The notes beneath the pieces were generated by a model, which was given only the letters and a program-made list of their open reading frames with translations, was not told the DNA's origin and did not search any database. The translations under genes were made by a program, and so were the position numbers. DNA of 8,181 nucleotides from Betaproteobacteria bacterium RIFCSPLOWO2_02_FULL_68_150 (GTDB lineage Bacteria; Pseudomonadota; Gammaproteobacteria; Burkholderiales; SG8-39): positions 1-8,181 of the forward strand of contig MERE01000118.1 in the NCBI GenBank assembly GCA_001771975.1, given 5' to 3'. Position 1 is the stretch's first letter. Each line of letters opens with the position of its first letter. Below are positions 1-7,713 of this stretch, in pieces.

Positions 1-168
1 AATGCCGCTTCGCATCGTGAAACGACGTACACCTAACCTGCTGTAACTTCTTGTTTATTGTCGGGATAGAAGTTCATTTCCGGCGTATTGCTGCGCGCCA
101 TTAGTATCGACTAATGTGCGTCATTATGCGTTTTCCGGTTTCGATCATTCACCTAACGGAGATCCACG
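1..168 (+). promoter_or_regulatory. Leader region upstream of aceA
   Basis: This stretch before the aceA start has no convincing gene and is visibly richer in A and T than the rest of the window, as expected of a promoter region. It carries a perfect inverted repeat at 99-116 (listed separately) and a good ribosome site, GGAGA at 158-162, six bases before the ATG. I could not pick a convincing sigma-70 promoter. The best weak pair is TTGCTG (88-93) with ACTAAT (110-115), spaced 16, which would put the -10 inside the inverted repeat. No sigma-54 type GG-N10-GC element was seen. The 8-mer CACCTAAC occurs twice (30-37 and 150-157), probably by chance. That the region controls aceA, and through it aceK, is inferred from position. 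Confidence 0.55.
99..116. promoter_or_regulatory. Perfect inverted repeat, candidate operator of aceA
   Basis: CATTAGT and ACTAATG form a perfect 7-bp inverted repeat around the 4-base centre ATCG, lying 53 bases before the aceA start codon. The arms are AT-rich in a GC-rich genome, and the symmetry suits a dimeric DNA-binding regulator. The core also fits the loose T-N11-A pattern of LysR-type sites, but that pattern is too degenerate to name a family. No regulator gene lies in the window. It could instead be a short RNA hairpin if transcription starts upstream of it. Confidence 0.4.
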
Positions 169-1479
<1,311 letters not shown>

Positions 1480-1486
1480 GGGGCGC

Positions 1487-3265
1487 GTGAAAGGCGAGCC
1501 GGCGAAAGTCCTGCCGATCCACGAGGCGCGCTCCGACCGCGCTTCGGAGGTCGCACGGACCATTCTCACCGGCTTCGATCGGCATTACCGCCTGTTTCGC
1601 GAGGCGGCGCGCGAGGCCAAGCGCCTGTTCGAGCGCGCCGACTGGGCGGCGATGAGCGAACTCGCGCGCGCGCGCATCACCATGTACGACCGGCGCGTGC
1701 AGGAGGGCGTGGAGGCGGTACTGGCGCGCTTTCCAGAGATCGAAACCGACGAGTCGCTCTGGCCGGCAATCAAGCTCGCCTACATCCCGCTGCTGCACGA
1801 TCATCGTCAGCCCGAGCTGGCCGAGACCTTTTTCAATTCGGTCGCCTGCCAGGTGCTGCACCGGCGCTATTATCGCAACGAGTTCATTTTCTGGCGGCCC
1901 GCGGTCGCCACCGAGCACCTCGAAGGCGAGGAGCCGGCCTACCGCAGCTACTACCCGCGCAAGGGCGGCGCCGGCTTGCGCGCGACGCTCGCGCGCATCG
2001 TGCGCGACTTCGGCTTCGCCCTGCCGTTCGAGAACCTGCAGCGCGACCTGAAAAGCGTGGTGCACGCGCTGCGCGCCAAATTCCCGCGGCCGTCGCGCGC
2101 GCGGCCGAGCCTGCAGATCCAGGTGCTGGCGTCGCCCTTTTACCGCAACAAGGGTGCCTACATCGTCGGCAAGGCGATGAACGGGCACGTCGAGCTGCCG
2201 TTCGCGGTGCCGGTGTTGCAGAACGGCCGTCGCGAACTGTTTCTCGACACCCTGCTCACCGGCCAGGACGAGCTGCTGATCCTGTTTTCCTTCGCGCGCG
2301 CCTACTTCTTCGTCGACATGGAAGTGCCGGCGGCGTACGTCTCCTTCCTGCGCCAGCTGATGCCGCGCAAGCCGCGCGCCGAGATGTACATGACGGTGGG
2401 GCTGCACAAGCAGGGCAAGACGGTCTATTACCGCGACCTGCACTACCATCTGAACCACTCCTCGGACAACTTCGTCACCGCGCCCGGCATCAAGGGCATG
2501 GTGATGCTCGTGTTCACGCTGCCGTCGTTCCTCTACGTGTTCAAGGTGATCCGCGACCACTTCGCCCCGCCCAAGGAAATGGACCGCGCGACGGTGCAGC
2601 AGAAGTACCAGCTGGTGAAGTTCCATGACCGCGTCGGGCGGCTGGCCGATACGCTGGAGTATTCGCTCGTCGCGCTGCCGCTCGAGCGTTTCGATCCGGC
2701 GCTGCTCGAGGAGCTGAAGAGCGAGGCGGCCTCCAGCATCGAGATCGAGGGCGACCGCATCGTGCTCAAGCACGTCTACATCGAGCGCCGCATGCAGCCG
2801 CTCAACCTGTACGTGGAAGAAGCGCTCCAGGACGGCGACGAACGGCGTCTGGAGCACGCGCTGCTCGAGTACGGCGATGCCATCAAGGACCTCGCCGGCG
2901 CCAACATCTTCCCCGGCGACATGCTGCTGAAGAACTTCGGCGTCACGCGGCACGAGCGCGTCGTGTTCTACGACTACGACGAGATCTCGTACATGACCGA
3001 TTGCAACTTCCGCCGCATCCCGCTGCCGCGTTCCTGGGAGGACGAGATGTCCGCCGAGCCGTACTACTCGGTCGGACCGCAGGACGTGTTTCCGGAGCAG
3101 TTCGGCAGCTTCCTGGTCTCCGACCCGCACGCGCGCGAGATCTTCCTGCGGCGCCATCGTGATCTCACGACACCGGAGTTCTGGCAGGCGAAGCAGGCGC
3201 ACATCCGCGCCGGCGAGCAGGAAGACGTGTTCCCGTATCCCGAGTCGATGCGCTTCAGGCGCTAG
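1487..3265 (+). CDS. aceK: Isocitrate dehydrogenase kinase/phosphatase
   Basis: AceK phosphorylates and dephosphorylates isocitrate dehydrogenase on a serine, switching isocitrate flow between the TCA cycle and the glyoxylate shunt. One active site serves both activities, and AMP and other metabolites control the balance in the known enzyme. The protein is 592 residues (E. coli AceK about 578). The N-terminal half is the helical regulatory domain. The kinase-like C-terminal half includes the conserved stretch LPSFLYVFKVIRDHF with K353 (equivalent to the ATP-binding lysine of the kinase fold), then GANIFPGDMLLKN (471-483) and the metal-binding DYDE (496-499), all intact. The start is GTG at 1487, chosen because GAGG (1478-1481) lies five bases upstream, overlapping the aceA stop, and the N-terminus aligns from there. 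The 7-base gap to aceA implies one transcript. The last 11 bases overlap the 3' end of yggU on the opposite strand. Confidence 0.97.
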   Translation: MKGEPAKVLPIHEARSDRASEVARTILTGFDRHYRLFREAAREAKRLFERADWAAMSELARARITMYDRRVQEGVEAVLARFPEIETDESLWPAIKLAYIPLLHDHRQPELAETFFNSVACQVLHRRYYRNEFIFWRPAVATEHLEGEEPAYRSYYPRKGGAGLRATLARIVRDFGFALPFENLQRDLKSVVHALRAKFPRPSRARPSLQIQVLASPFYRNKGAYIVGKAMNGHVELPFAVPVLQNGRRELFLDTLLTGQDELLILFSFARAYFFVDMEVPAAYVSFLRQLMPRKPRAEMYMTVGLHKQGKTVYYRDLHYHLNHSSDNFVTAPGIKGMVMLVFTLPSFLYVFKVIRDHFAPPKEMDRATVQQKYQLVKFHDRVGRLADTLEYSLVALPLERFDPALLEELKSEAASSIEIEGDRIVLKHVYIERRMQPLNLYVEEALQDGDERRLEHALLEYGDAIKDLAGANIFPGDMLLKNFGVTRHERVVFYDYDEISYMTDCNFRRIPLPRSWEDEMSAEPYYSVGPQDVFPEQFGSFLVSDPHAREIFLRRHRDLTTPEFWQAKQAHIRAGEQEDVFPYPESMRFRR

Positions 3266-3548
3266 GCGCTGCGAGCAGCGCCTCCGGCCCGCGCCGCGAA
3301 CCGCTCACCGCAACGCGTTTGGCGCGGGCATGCGCGCCGGCCACGATCAGCACGTCGCGTTTCGGCACCTCGAAGCGGGCGGCGAGGAATTCGGTCAACG
3401 CCGCGTTGGCCGCGCCTTCGACGGGTCGCGCCGCGAGGCGCAGCTTGAGCCGCCCGCCGTGCAGGCCGGCGACGCCGGTGCGCGCGGCGCCCGGCTGCAC
3501 GTACAGCTCGAGCAGCAGCCGGGCGCCATCGCGCCGCCACCAGCTCAG
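3255..3548 (-). CDS. yggU: DUF167 / YggU family protein with non-standard start
   Basis: This is a small conserved protein of about 97 residues, the usual family size (96-100). Its function is not established. The DUF167 signature is clear: LELYVQPGAARTGVAGLHGGRLKLRLAARPVEGAANAAL, followed by a C-terminal half containing VPKRDVLIVAGAHARAKRVAVSG (quoted here only as landmarks; the conserved elements are QPGA, GLHG, PPVEG-like RPVEGAAN and R-K-V). Relatives commonly begin MSW-R-DG; here the matching SWWRRDG is preceded by CTG (3546-3548), not ATG, GTG or TTG, and no normal start lies nearby in this frame. I therefore placed the start at this CTG, which overlaps the yggT stop as CTGA. A run of nine G lies 4-12 bases upstream and could pair with the anti-Shine-Dalgarno sequence by G-C and G-U pairs. 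Alternatives are initiation at the ATT just before it, or translation as a frameshifted extension of YggT. It is the last gene of the cluster. Confidence 0.8.
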   Translation of the reverse strand: MSWWRRDGARLLLELYVQPGAARTGVAGLHGGRLKLRLAARPVEGAANAALTEFLAARFEVPKRDVLIVAGAHARAKRVAVSGSRRGPEALLAAPSA

Positions 3549-4117
3549 AATCCCCCCCCCGCAAGTGCGCGCAGGTGCGCCAGCGGGATCAGCAGCACCT
3601 GCAACAGGATCAGCAACACCAGCGGCGAGAGATCGACGTTGGCCAGCGCAGGCACGACGCGCCGCAGCGGCCGCAGAAACGGCCGGGTCATGGCATCGAA
3701 AATCGGCGCCACGGAGGAATAGGGATTGATCCACGACAGGACCGCCTGCACGATCACCGCGAAGGCCAGGAGGTAAACGCTGAAGCGGATCAGATCCACC
3801 AGCGCGACCGCGGCGAGCGTTGCCGCCGCAATGCCCGCTGCCGGGCCGTATGCCTGGCCGCTCAGCGCAGACAACGCCCACAGCGCACCCATCTGCGCCA
3901 ACCATGCCGCGACCAGCGACGCCAGATCGAGGCCGGCAAGCGACGGCATCACGCGCCGCAACGGCCGCACCGCCCAGTTGGTCGCGGCAACGATGAATTC
4001 GCCGACCGGGTTGCGAAACGGCGCGCGCAGCCACTGCATGAGAAACCGCGCCAGCAGCAGGAACACGACCAGGCTCGCCAGCGCATCGACCAGCACCGCC
4101 CCGATCTGCGCCAACAT
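3545..4117 (-). CDS. yggT: YggT family integral membrane protein
   Basis: This 190-residue inner-membrane protein belongs to the YggT family, whose exact role is not settled; relatives have been linked to osmotic or ion stress tolerance and, in plastids and cyanobacteria, to membrane organisation. It consists of two copies of the YggT unit. Each has a hydrophobic helix, an asparagine-proline turn (NPVGEF and NPYSSV), and a conserved basic stretch RPLRRVMPSLAGLDL or RPLRRVVPALANVDL, followed by a second hydrophobic helix. Hydrophobic segments include ALASLVVFLLLARF near the N-terminus, the long stretch around VYLLAFAVIVQAVL, and LSPLVLLILLQVLLIPL at the end. The ATG shares its A with the proC stop (TGATG), and AGGGA lies just upstream, so translation is probably coupled to proC. 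The stop overlaps the yggU start region. Confidence 0.92.
   Translation of the reverse strand: MLAQIGAVLVDALASLVVFLLLARFLMQWLRAPFRNPVGEFIVAATNWAVRPLRRVMPSLAGLDLASLVAAWLAQMGALWALSALSGQAYGPAAGIAAATLAAVALVDLIRFSVYLLAFAVIVQAVLSWINPYSSVAPIFDAMTRPFLRPLRRVVPALANVDLSPLVLLILLQVLLIPLAHLRALAGGGF
3552..3560 (-). repeat. Run of nine G at the yggT/yggU junction
   Basis: On the coding (minus) strand nine consecutive G lie just before the yggT stop and the yggU start. In the YggT frame they encode the last glycines of LAGGGF; in the yggU frame they also read as glycines. Adding one G, or a -1 ribosomal slip, changes from the yggT frame straight into the yggU frame and yields one fused protein of about 287 residues. 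Losing one G extends YggT into an unrelated frame. The tract may also act as the ribosome site for yggU. Long G runs are a known source of sequencing error, so the length needs care. Confidence 0.6.
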
Positions 4118-4929
4118 CAGTCCCTGCCGAGCTGATCGCCCAGCTCGACGCCGCGACGACTGGCCGCCTCGAGCGCCCGGCGCAGCCGTTGCGCGAGCCG
4201 CTCCTCGTCGAACACCCGCAGCGCGGCCTCGGTGGTGCCGCCTTTCGAGGTCACGCGGGCGCGCAGTGCGGCGGCTGTCTCGCCGCTTTGCGCGGCCAGG
4301 CGGGCGGCGCCGAGAACCGTCTCCAGCGCGAGACGCGACGCGACCTCGCGCGGCAAACCCATCGCTTCGCCGGAGGCGGCGAGCTGCTCGATGAACCAGA
4401 ACACGTACGCCGGGCCGCTTCCCGACAGCGCCGTGACCGGATCGAGCAAGCGCTCTTCCTCGACCCACGCGATCGCCCCGACCGCGCCGAGCACCGCTTC
4501 GGCGCGGCTGCGCTGCAGGGCGCCGACATCGGCAAGCGCATACAGCGCGCTGACCCCGCAACCGATGAGCGCGGGCATGTTAGGCATCGCGCGCACCAGC
4601 TTGCGGTGCCCGCCGAGCCAGCGCGAAATGTCGGCGAGCCGAACCCCGGCAGCGATGCTGATGACCAGTTGCTCGGGCGCGAGCGGCACGATCGGCGCCA
4701 GCGCGGCGCGCAGGTCCTGCGGCTTGACCGCCAGCACCAGCGTGTCCGCGGCCCGCGTGGCGTCGCCGGGCGCCTCGCTCGCGCGTACCCCGTGCTTCGT
4801 CAGCAGGGCTTCGCGCGCTGCCGGCAAAGGCTCGACCACCGTTATCTCCTGCACCGCAAAGCCCCTGCCGAGCAGGCCGCCGATGAGCGCCGTGGCCATG
4901 TTGCCGCCGCCGAGAAAGGCGATCGTCAC
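4117..4929 (-). CDS. proC: Pyrroline-5-carboxylate reductase
   Basis: ProC carries out the last step of proline synthesis, reducing 1-pyrroline-5-carboxylate to proline with NAD(P)H in the cytosol. The 270-residue length equals the usual size (E. coli 269). The N-terminus IAFLGGGNMATALIGG is the Rossmann dinucleotide site (GGGNM at 7-11). VRAMPNMPALIGCG, SGSGPAY (169-175) and the signature around TSKGGTTEAA (from T227) mark the C-terminal dimerisation and substrate domain. The start is GTG at 4929, which overlaps the yggS stop as GTGA; no ATG is available upstream and the protein aligns from this codon. GGGA six bases upstream is a weak ribosome site, so coupling to yggS translation is likely. 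The neighbouring yggS and yggT are the usual partners of proC in proteobacteria. Nothing is missing from the family motifs. Confidence 0.96.
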   Translation of the reverse strand: MTIAFLGGGNMATALIGGLLGRGFAVQEITVVEPLPAAREALLTKHGVRASEAPGDATRAADTLVLAVKPQDLRAALAPIVPLAPEQLVISIAAGVRLADISRWLGGHRKLVRAMPNMPALIGCGVSALYALADVGALQRSRAEAVLGAVGAIAWVEEERLLDPVTALSGSGPAYVFWFIEQLAASGEAMGLPREVASRLALETVLGAARLAAQSGETAAALRARVTSKGGTTEAALRVFDEERLAQRLRRALEAASRRGVELGDQLGRD

Positions 4930-5477
4930 GCGGCGTCCCGGGCGCTCTGACGCGCGCCGAAAATCGCGCTCCCGACGCGCACCAGCGTGGATCCCTCGGC
5001 GATCGCCGCTTCCAGATCCTCGCTCATGCCGATCGACAGCGTGTCCAGCGCCAGCCCTTCGGCGGCCAAGCGCTCGAGCAGCTCCCGCGCGACGCGAAAA
5101 CGCGCCCGCTGCAGGGCGACATCGCGGGCCGGTTCGGGGATCGCCATCAGGCCCCGCAGCCGCAGCCGCGGCAATGCCGCTACCGCATGCGCCAGCTCCG
5201 GCAACTGCTGCGGCGGCGCCTTGTTGCTCTGCAGGGGGCCGATCAGATGCCACTCCAGCGGCAGGCACGCCAGCGCGTCCATCTTGCCGAGCGCCTCCTG
5301 GACGTAGTTCTCGCCGAACGCAAGCTGTCCAGCCTGATATGCTTCGTCCACGAGCGCGGCCGGGTGCGTTTTCGCCACCGCCAGCAGCCGCACCGCGCCC
5401 GGATCGCGTCCAGCGGCCCGCGCCGCCCGCTCGATGCGCGCGCTCACGGCTTGCAAATTGGCTCTGATCGCGCCCAT
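4926..5477 (-). CDS. yggS: YggS/PROSC pyridoxal-phosphate protein, internally shortened
   Basis: YggS proteins bind pyridoxal 5'-phosphate and keep vitamin B6 and amino-acid pools in balance; no catalytic reaction is firmly known. The N-terminus LLAVAKTHPA carries the PLP lysine at K36, followed by FGENYVQEA and EWHLIGPLQSNK (75-86). The end shows LPRLRLRGLMAIP and the phosphate-site region IGMSEDLEAAIAEG with VRVGSAIFGAR. The protein is 183 residues, whereas family members are about 230. The missing part lies between the SNK at 84-86 and the APPQQLPEL that follows: the conserved stretches resembling W-H-T/S-I/V-D-R-L and NVLIQVNIS-E-KSG are absent, about 50 residues, with the frame intact. 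By the known fold this removes strands 4 and 5 of the eight-stranded barrel. Folding is doubtful, so it may be a decaying gene, a real variant, or an assembly collapse. The ATG at 5477 has only a weak ribosome site. proC overlaps its stop. Confidence 0.88.
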   Translation of the reverse strand: MGAIRANLQAVSARIERAARAAGRDPGAVRLLAVAKTHPAALVDEAYQAGQLAFGENYVQEALGKMDALACLPLEWHLIGPLQSNKAPPQQLPELAHAVAALPRLRLRGLMAIPEPARDVALQRARFRVARELLERLAAEGLALDTLSIGMSEDLEAAIAEGSTLVRVGSAIFGARQSARDAA

Positions 5478-5480
5478 AAT
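5451..5480 (+). promoter_or_regulatory. Candidate sigma-70 promoter of pilT
   Basis: TTGCAA (5451-5456, four of six consensus bases) and CATAAT (5475-5480, five of six) are spaced 18 bases apart and would start transcription near 5487, about 20 bases before the pilT ATG. The promoter lies almost wholly inside the first codons of the divergent yggS gene, as the gap between the two genes is only 30 bases. On the opposite strand TAGAAT (5507 to 5502) could be a -10 for yggS, but no matching -35 was found. The pilT ribosome site GAAGGA is at 5497-5502, five bases before the ATG. Confidence 0.45.
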
Positions 5481-5507
5481 TTTCGCGGCACTGCGTGAAG
5501 GATTCTA

Positions 5508-6551
5508 ATGGATCTGACCGAACTGCTCGCTTTCGTGGTCAAGAACAAGGCCTCCGACCTGCACCTGTCGTCGGGGCTGCCCCCCATGATCCGCGTGCAC
5601 GGCGACGTGCGACGCATCAACGTGCCGCCGCTCGAGCACAAGGACGTGCACGGCATGATCTACGACATCATGAACGACGGGCAGCGCAAGTTCTACGAGG
5701 AAAACCTCGAGTGCGACTTCTCGTTCGCGGTGCCGAACCTGGCGCGCTTTCGCGTCAACGCCTTCGTGCAGCAGCGCGGCGCGGCGGCGGTGATGCGCAC
5801 CATCCCCTCCAAGGTGCTGACGCTCGAGGACCTGAAGTGCCCCAAGATCTTCGTCGAGATCGCCGACCAGCCGCGCGGCATCGTGCTGGTGACGGGTCCC
5901 ACCGGATCGGGCAAGAGCACCACGCTCGCGGCGATGGTCAACCACATCAACGAGAACGAGCACGGCCACATCCTCACCATCGAGGATCCGATCGAGTTCG
6001 TGCACGATTCGAAGAAATGCCTCATCAACCAGCGCGAGGTCGGGCCGCACACGCTGTCGTTCTCGAACGCGCTGCGCAGCGCGCTGCGCGAGGACCCGGA
6101 CGTGATCCTGGTGGGCGAGATGCGCGACCTGGAGACGATCCGCCTCGCCCTGACCGGCGCCGAGACCGGGCACCTCGTGTTCGGCACGCTGCACACCTCG
6201 AGCGCCGCCAAGACCATCGACCGCATCGTCGACGTGTTTCCCGCCGCGGAGAAGGAAATGGTGCGCGCGATGCTGTCGGAATCGATCCGTGCGGTGATCT
6301 CGCAGACCCTGCTCAAGACCAAGGACGGCTCGGGCCGGGTCGCGGCGCACGAAATCATGATCGGCACACCGGCGATCCGCAACCTGATCCGCGAGAACAA
6401 GATCGCGCAGATGTATTCCGCGATCCAGACCGGGCGCCAGATCGGCATGCAGACGCTCGACCAGAACCTGCAGGAGATGGTGCAGCGCAACCTGATTTCC
6501 TCGTCCGAGGCGCGCGGCAAAGCGATGAACAAGGACATGTTCGGCGGTTGA
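5508..6551 (+). CDS. pilT: Type IV pilus retraction ATPase PilT
   Basis: PilT is the cytoplasmic hexameric ATPase at the base of the type IV pilus that drives pilus disassembly, giving twitching motility, surface sensing and DNA uptake. The 347 residues match the family (about 344). The N-terminal PAS-like domain opens with the typical ELLAFVVKNKASDLHLSSG. The RecA-like core has Walker A GPTGSGKST (130-138, K136), the Asp box TIEDPIEFVH with E163, Walker B DVILVGEMRD (198-207, catalytic E204) and the His box TGHLVFGTLHTSSA (H222). The C-terminal AIRNLIRE (289-296), which is needed for retraction and tells PilT from other secretion ATPases, is intact. The ATG at 5508 follows GAAGGA at good spacing. 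pilU starts 19 bases after the stop, so they form one operon. Divergent yggS-proC-yggT next to it is the order known in Pseudomonas aeruginosa. Confidence 0.98.
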   Translation: MDLTELLAFVVKNKASDLHLSSGLPPMIRVHGDVRRINVPPLEHKDVHGMIYDIMNDGQRKFYEENLECDFSFAVPNLARFRVNAFVQQRGAAAVMRTIPSKVLTLEDLKCPKIFVEIADQPRGIVLVTGPTGSGKSTTLAAMVNHINENEHGHILTIEDPIEFVHDSKKCLINQREVGPHTLSFSNALRSALREDPDVILVGEMRDLETIRLALTGAETGHLVFGTLHTSSAAKTIDRIVDVFPAAEKEMVRAMLSESIRAVISQTLLKTKDGSGRVAAHEIMIGTPAIRNLIRENKIAQMYSAIQTGRQIGMQTLDQNLQEMVQRNLISSSEARGKAMNKDMFGG

Positions 6552-6570
6552 ATCCCGCGAGGAGCCCATT

Positions 6571-7707
6571 ATGGAACGAGAACAAGCCACGCGCTTCATG
6601 TACGACCTGCTGCGCGCGTTAGTCGCGAAGAAGGGATCCGATCTTTTCATCACCGCGAACTTCCCGCCGGCGATGAAGATCGACGGCAAGATGACCCCGG
6701 TGTCGCAGACGCCGCTCACCTCGCAGCACACTTCGATTCTGTCGCGCTCGATCATGAACGACAAGCAGGCGGCCGAGTTCGAGGCGCACAAGGAGTGCAA
6801 TTTCGCCATCAGCCCGGCCGGCATCGGACGCTTTCGCGTCAACGCCTTCGTGCAGCAGGCGCAGGTCGGTGTGGTGCTGCGCGTGATCACCACCACGATC
6901 CCGAATTTCGAGGACCTGAAGCTGCCCGGAGTGCTGAAAGACGTCGCCATGACCAAGCGCGGGCTGGTGATCTTCGTCGGCGGCACCGGCTCGGGCAAGT
7001 CGACCTCGCTGGCGGCGATGGTCGGCTACCGCAACGAGAATTCGCACGGCCATATCATCACCATCGAGGATCCGGTCGAATACGTGCACCCGCACAAGAA
7101 CTGCATCATCACCCAGCGCGAGGTCGGCGTCGACACCGACTCCTGGGAAGCGGCGCTCAAGAACACCCTGCGGCAGGCCCCGGATGTGATCCTGATCGGC
7201 GAGATCCGCGAGCGCGAGGTGATGGAGCACGCCATCGCCTTTGCCGAAACCGGCCACCTCTGCCTGGGAACGCTGCATGCCAACAACTCCAACCAGGCGA
7301 TGGACCGGATCATCAACTTCTTCCCCGAGGAACGGCGTCCGCAGCTGCTGATGGACCTGTCGCTCAACCTGAAGGGGGTGATCTCGCAGCGCCTGCTGCC
7401 GATGAAGGAAGGCAAGGGCCGCGTCCCGGCGGTGGAGGTGCTGCTCAACACGCCGTTGATCTCGGACCTGATCTTCAAGGGCCAGGTGCACGAGATCAAG
7501 GAAATCATGAAGAAATCGAGGGAACTCGGCATGCAGACCTTCGACCAGGCGCTGTTCGACCTGCACGAGCAGGGGCGCATCAGCTACGAGGATGCGCTGC
7601 GCTTCGCCGATTCGACCAACGAGGTGCGCCTGCAGATCAAGCTGCACGGCAAGGAAGCCAAGGACAAGGACCTGTCGAAGGGCATCGAGCACCTCGACAT
7701 CGTCTGA
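6571..7707 (+). CDS. pilU: PilT-dependent retraction ATPase PilU
   Basis: PilU is a paralogue of PilT that works with it, adding force to pilus retraction; in known systems it cannot retract pili alone but supports a catalytically weak PilT. The protein has 378 residues, within the PilU range (about 370-382). It carries Walker A GGTGSGKST (137-145, K143), the Asp box TIEDPVEYVH with E170, Walker B DVILIGEIRE (205-214, catalytic E211) and the His box ETGHLCLGTLHANNSNQ. In place of the PilT AIRNLIRE it has LLNTPLISDLIFKGQVHEI, and it ends with the longer acidic and basic tail found in PilU, LQIKLHGKEAKDKDLSKG and onward. The ATG at 6571 is six bases after a strong GAGGAG (6559-6564). It lies in the same operon as pilT and ends 6 bases from the convergent methyltransferase gene. 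Confidence 0.97.
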   Translation: MEREQATRFMYDLLRALVAKKGSDLFITANFPPAMKIDGKMTPVSQTPLTSQHTSILSRSIMNDKQAAEFEAHKECNFAISPAGIGRFRVNAFVQQAQVGVVLRVITTTIPNFEDLKLPGVLKDVAMTKRGLVIFVGGTGSGKSTSLAAMVGYRNENSHGHIITIEDPVEYVHPHKNCIITQREVGVDTDSWEAALKNTLRQAPDVILIGEIREREVMEHAIAFAETGHLCLGTLHANNSNQAMDRIINFFPEERRPQLLMDLSLNLKGVISQRLLPMKEGKGRVPAVEVLLNTPLISDLIFKGQVHEIKEIMKKSRELGMQTFDQALFDLHEQGRISYEDALRFADSTNEVRLQIKLHGKEAKDKDLSKGIEHLDIV

Positions 7708-7713
7708 CGGCGC

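Noticed and set aside
30..157. CACCTAAC repeated at 30-37 and 150-157
   Set aside because: The repeat is only eight bases, the copies are 120 bases apart, and there is no further similarity around them; probably chance.
3580..4030. Repeated sequence within yggT, possible mobile or duplicated DNA
   Set aside because: The similarity (RPLRRV-P-L-(G/N)-(L/V)DL in both copies) is the normal two-unit architecture of the YggT family, not a recent duplication.
4232..5467. Plus-strand open frame (411 codons) opposite proC and yggS
   Set aside because: Its translation is a low-complexity mix of Arg, Ala, Ser and Pro, while the opposite strand carries clear ProC and YggS motifs.
5505..6998. Minus-strand open frame (497 codons) across the pilT-pilU junction
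   Set aside because: It lies antisense to two well-defined ATPase genes with complete motifs, and its composition is typical of a shadow frame.
5508..7707. pilT and pilU as a recent tandem duplication
   Set aside because: They share ATPase motifs but differ in length, Walker A sequence and C-terminal motif (AIRNLIRE only in PilT). This is the ancient paralogue pair seen across type IV pilus systems.
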